Shown here in pieces: positions 5,954 through 6,064 of a stretch of DNA of 6,064 bases. The stretch comes from Desulfobacterales bacterium (GTDB lineage: Bacteria > Desulfobacterota > Desulfobacteria > Desulfobacterales > Desulfosalsimonadaceae): positions 1 to 6,064 of the forward strand of contig SLIE01000120.1 in the NCBI GenBank assembly GCA_007135795.1. The letters run 5' to 3'. Numbering within the stretch: the stretch's first letter is position 1; every line of letters begins with the position of its first letter. Under the pieces are notes generated by a model. It was not told where the DNA came from, ran no database searches, and saw only the letters and a program-made list of their open reading frames with translations. The position numbers and the translations under genes were made by a program.

Positions 5954-6064
5954 TTAGCTTTTTTTATTTCTCGCTGGTTGCGTGACACGTTCCTCGATTG
6001 GAGTATTTCTATCATAAAGTATATCGGTTCAGATTGAAGATGCCATTGGGCTATCGGGAAAAGT

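Noticed and set aside
5948..6037. A 29-codon plus-strand frame beginning within the inverted repeat at the right end
   Set aside because: No ribosome site; the ATG is simply the mirror of the membrane-protein start created by the palindrome.

Overview
The window looks like chromosomal DNA of a Gram-negative anaerobe, most likely a Desulfobacterota (deltaproteobacterial) relative. The reasons are the gene types (RND efflux adaptor, soluble PAS/PAS hybrid histidine kinase, GYD-domain protein, hemerythrin-like protein, an ADP-forming acyl-CoA synthetase remnant), the moderate GC with AT-rich intergenic DNA, and a long foldback repeat of a style I associate with that phylum. The taxonomic call is inference; there is no rRNA or other marker gene.

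Left edge (1-281, minus strand): the N-terminal 93 codons of an RND-type periplasmic adaptor, running off the window. It has a good Shine-Dalgarno sequence and a GTG start. Upstream is a 22-bp imperfect dyad (300-321), and then a doubtful minus-strand reading frame (324-629) interrupted by two TAA codons but preceded by a good ribosome site and a sigma70-like promoter (688-716). About 400 bases of AT-rich DNA follow, ending in a second, plus-strand promoter (951-980). This promoter leads into another short frame (1030-1251) broken by two in-frame TAG codons. Both broken frames look like decayed small genes.

Middle (1310-3720, plus strand): a complete soluble hybrid histidine kinase (PAS-PAS-HisKA-HATPase-REC) with no adjacent separate response regulator, then a small GYD-domain protein.

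Scar (3765-4320): a 5'-truncated acyl-CoA synthetase fragment on the minus strand abuts, head to head, a 5'-truncated MFS transporter C-terminus on the plus strand. Both are uninterrupted in frame up to a junction near 4166-4180. This is the pattern left by an inversion or deletion whose breakpoints fell inside two genes.

Right part (4524-5938): a hemerythrin-like protein (plus) converges on an unrecognised four-helix membrane protein (minus). Between them lie a small stem-loop (5088-5126) and a 144-bp element (5157-5300) that folds into one long hairpin and is flanked by ATTT direct repeats. The start codon of the membrane protein sits inside a perfect 7-bp inverted repeat (5933-5953).

No clear multi-gene system is visible. 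The genes mostly look independently transcribed, and the most notable signals are the rearrangement junction and the foldback element.
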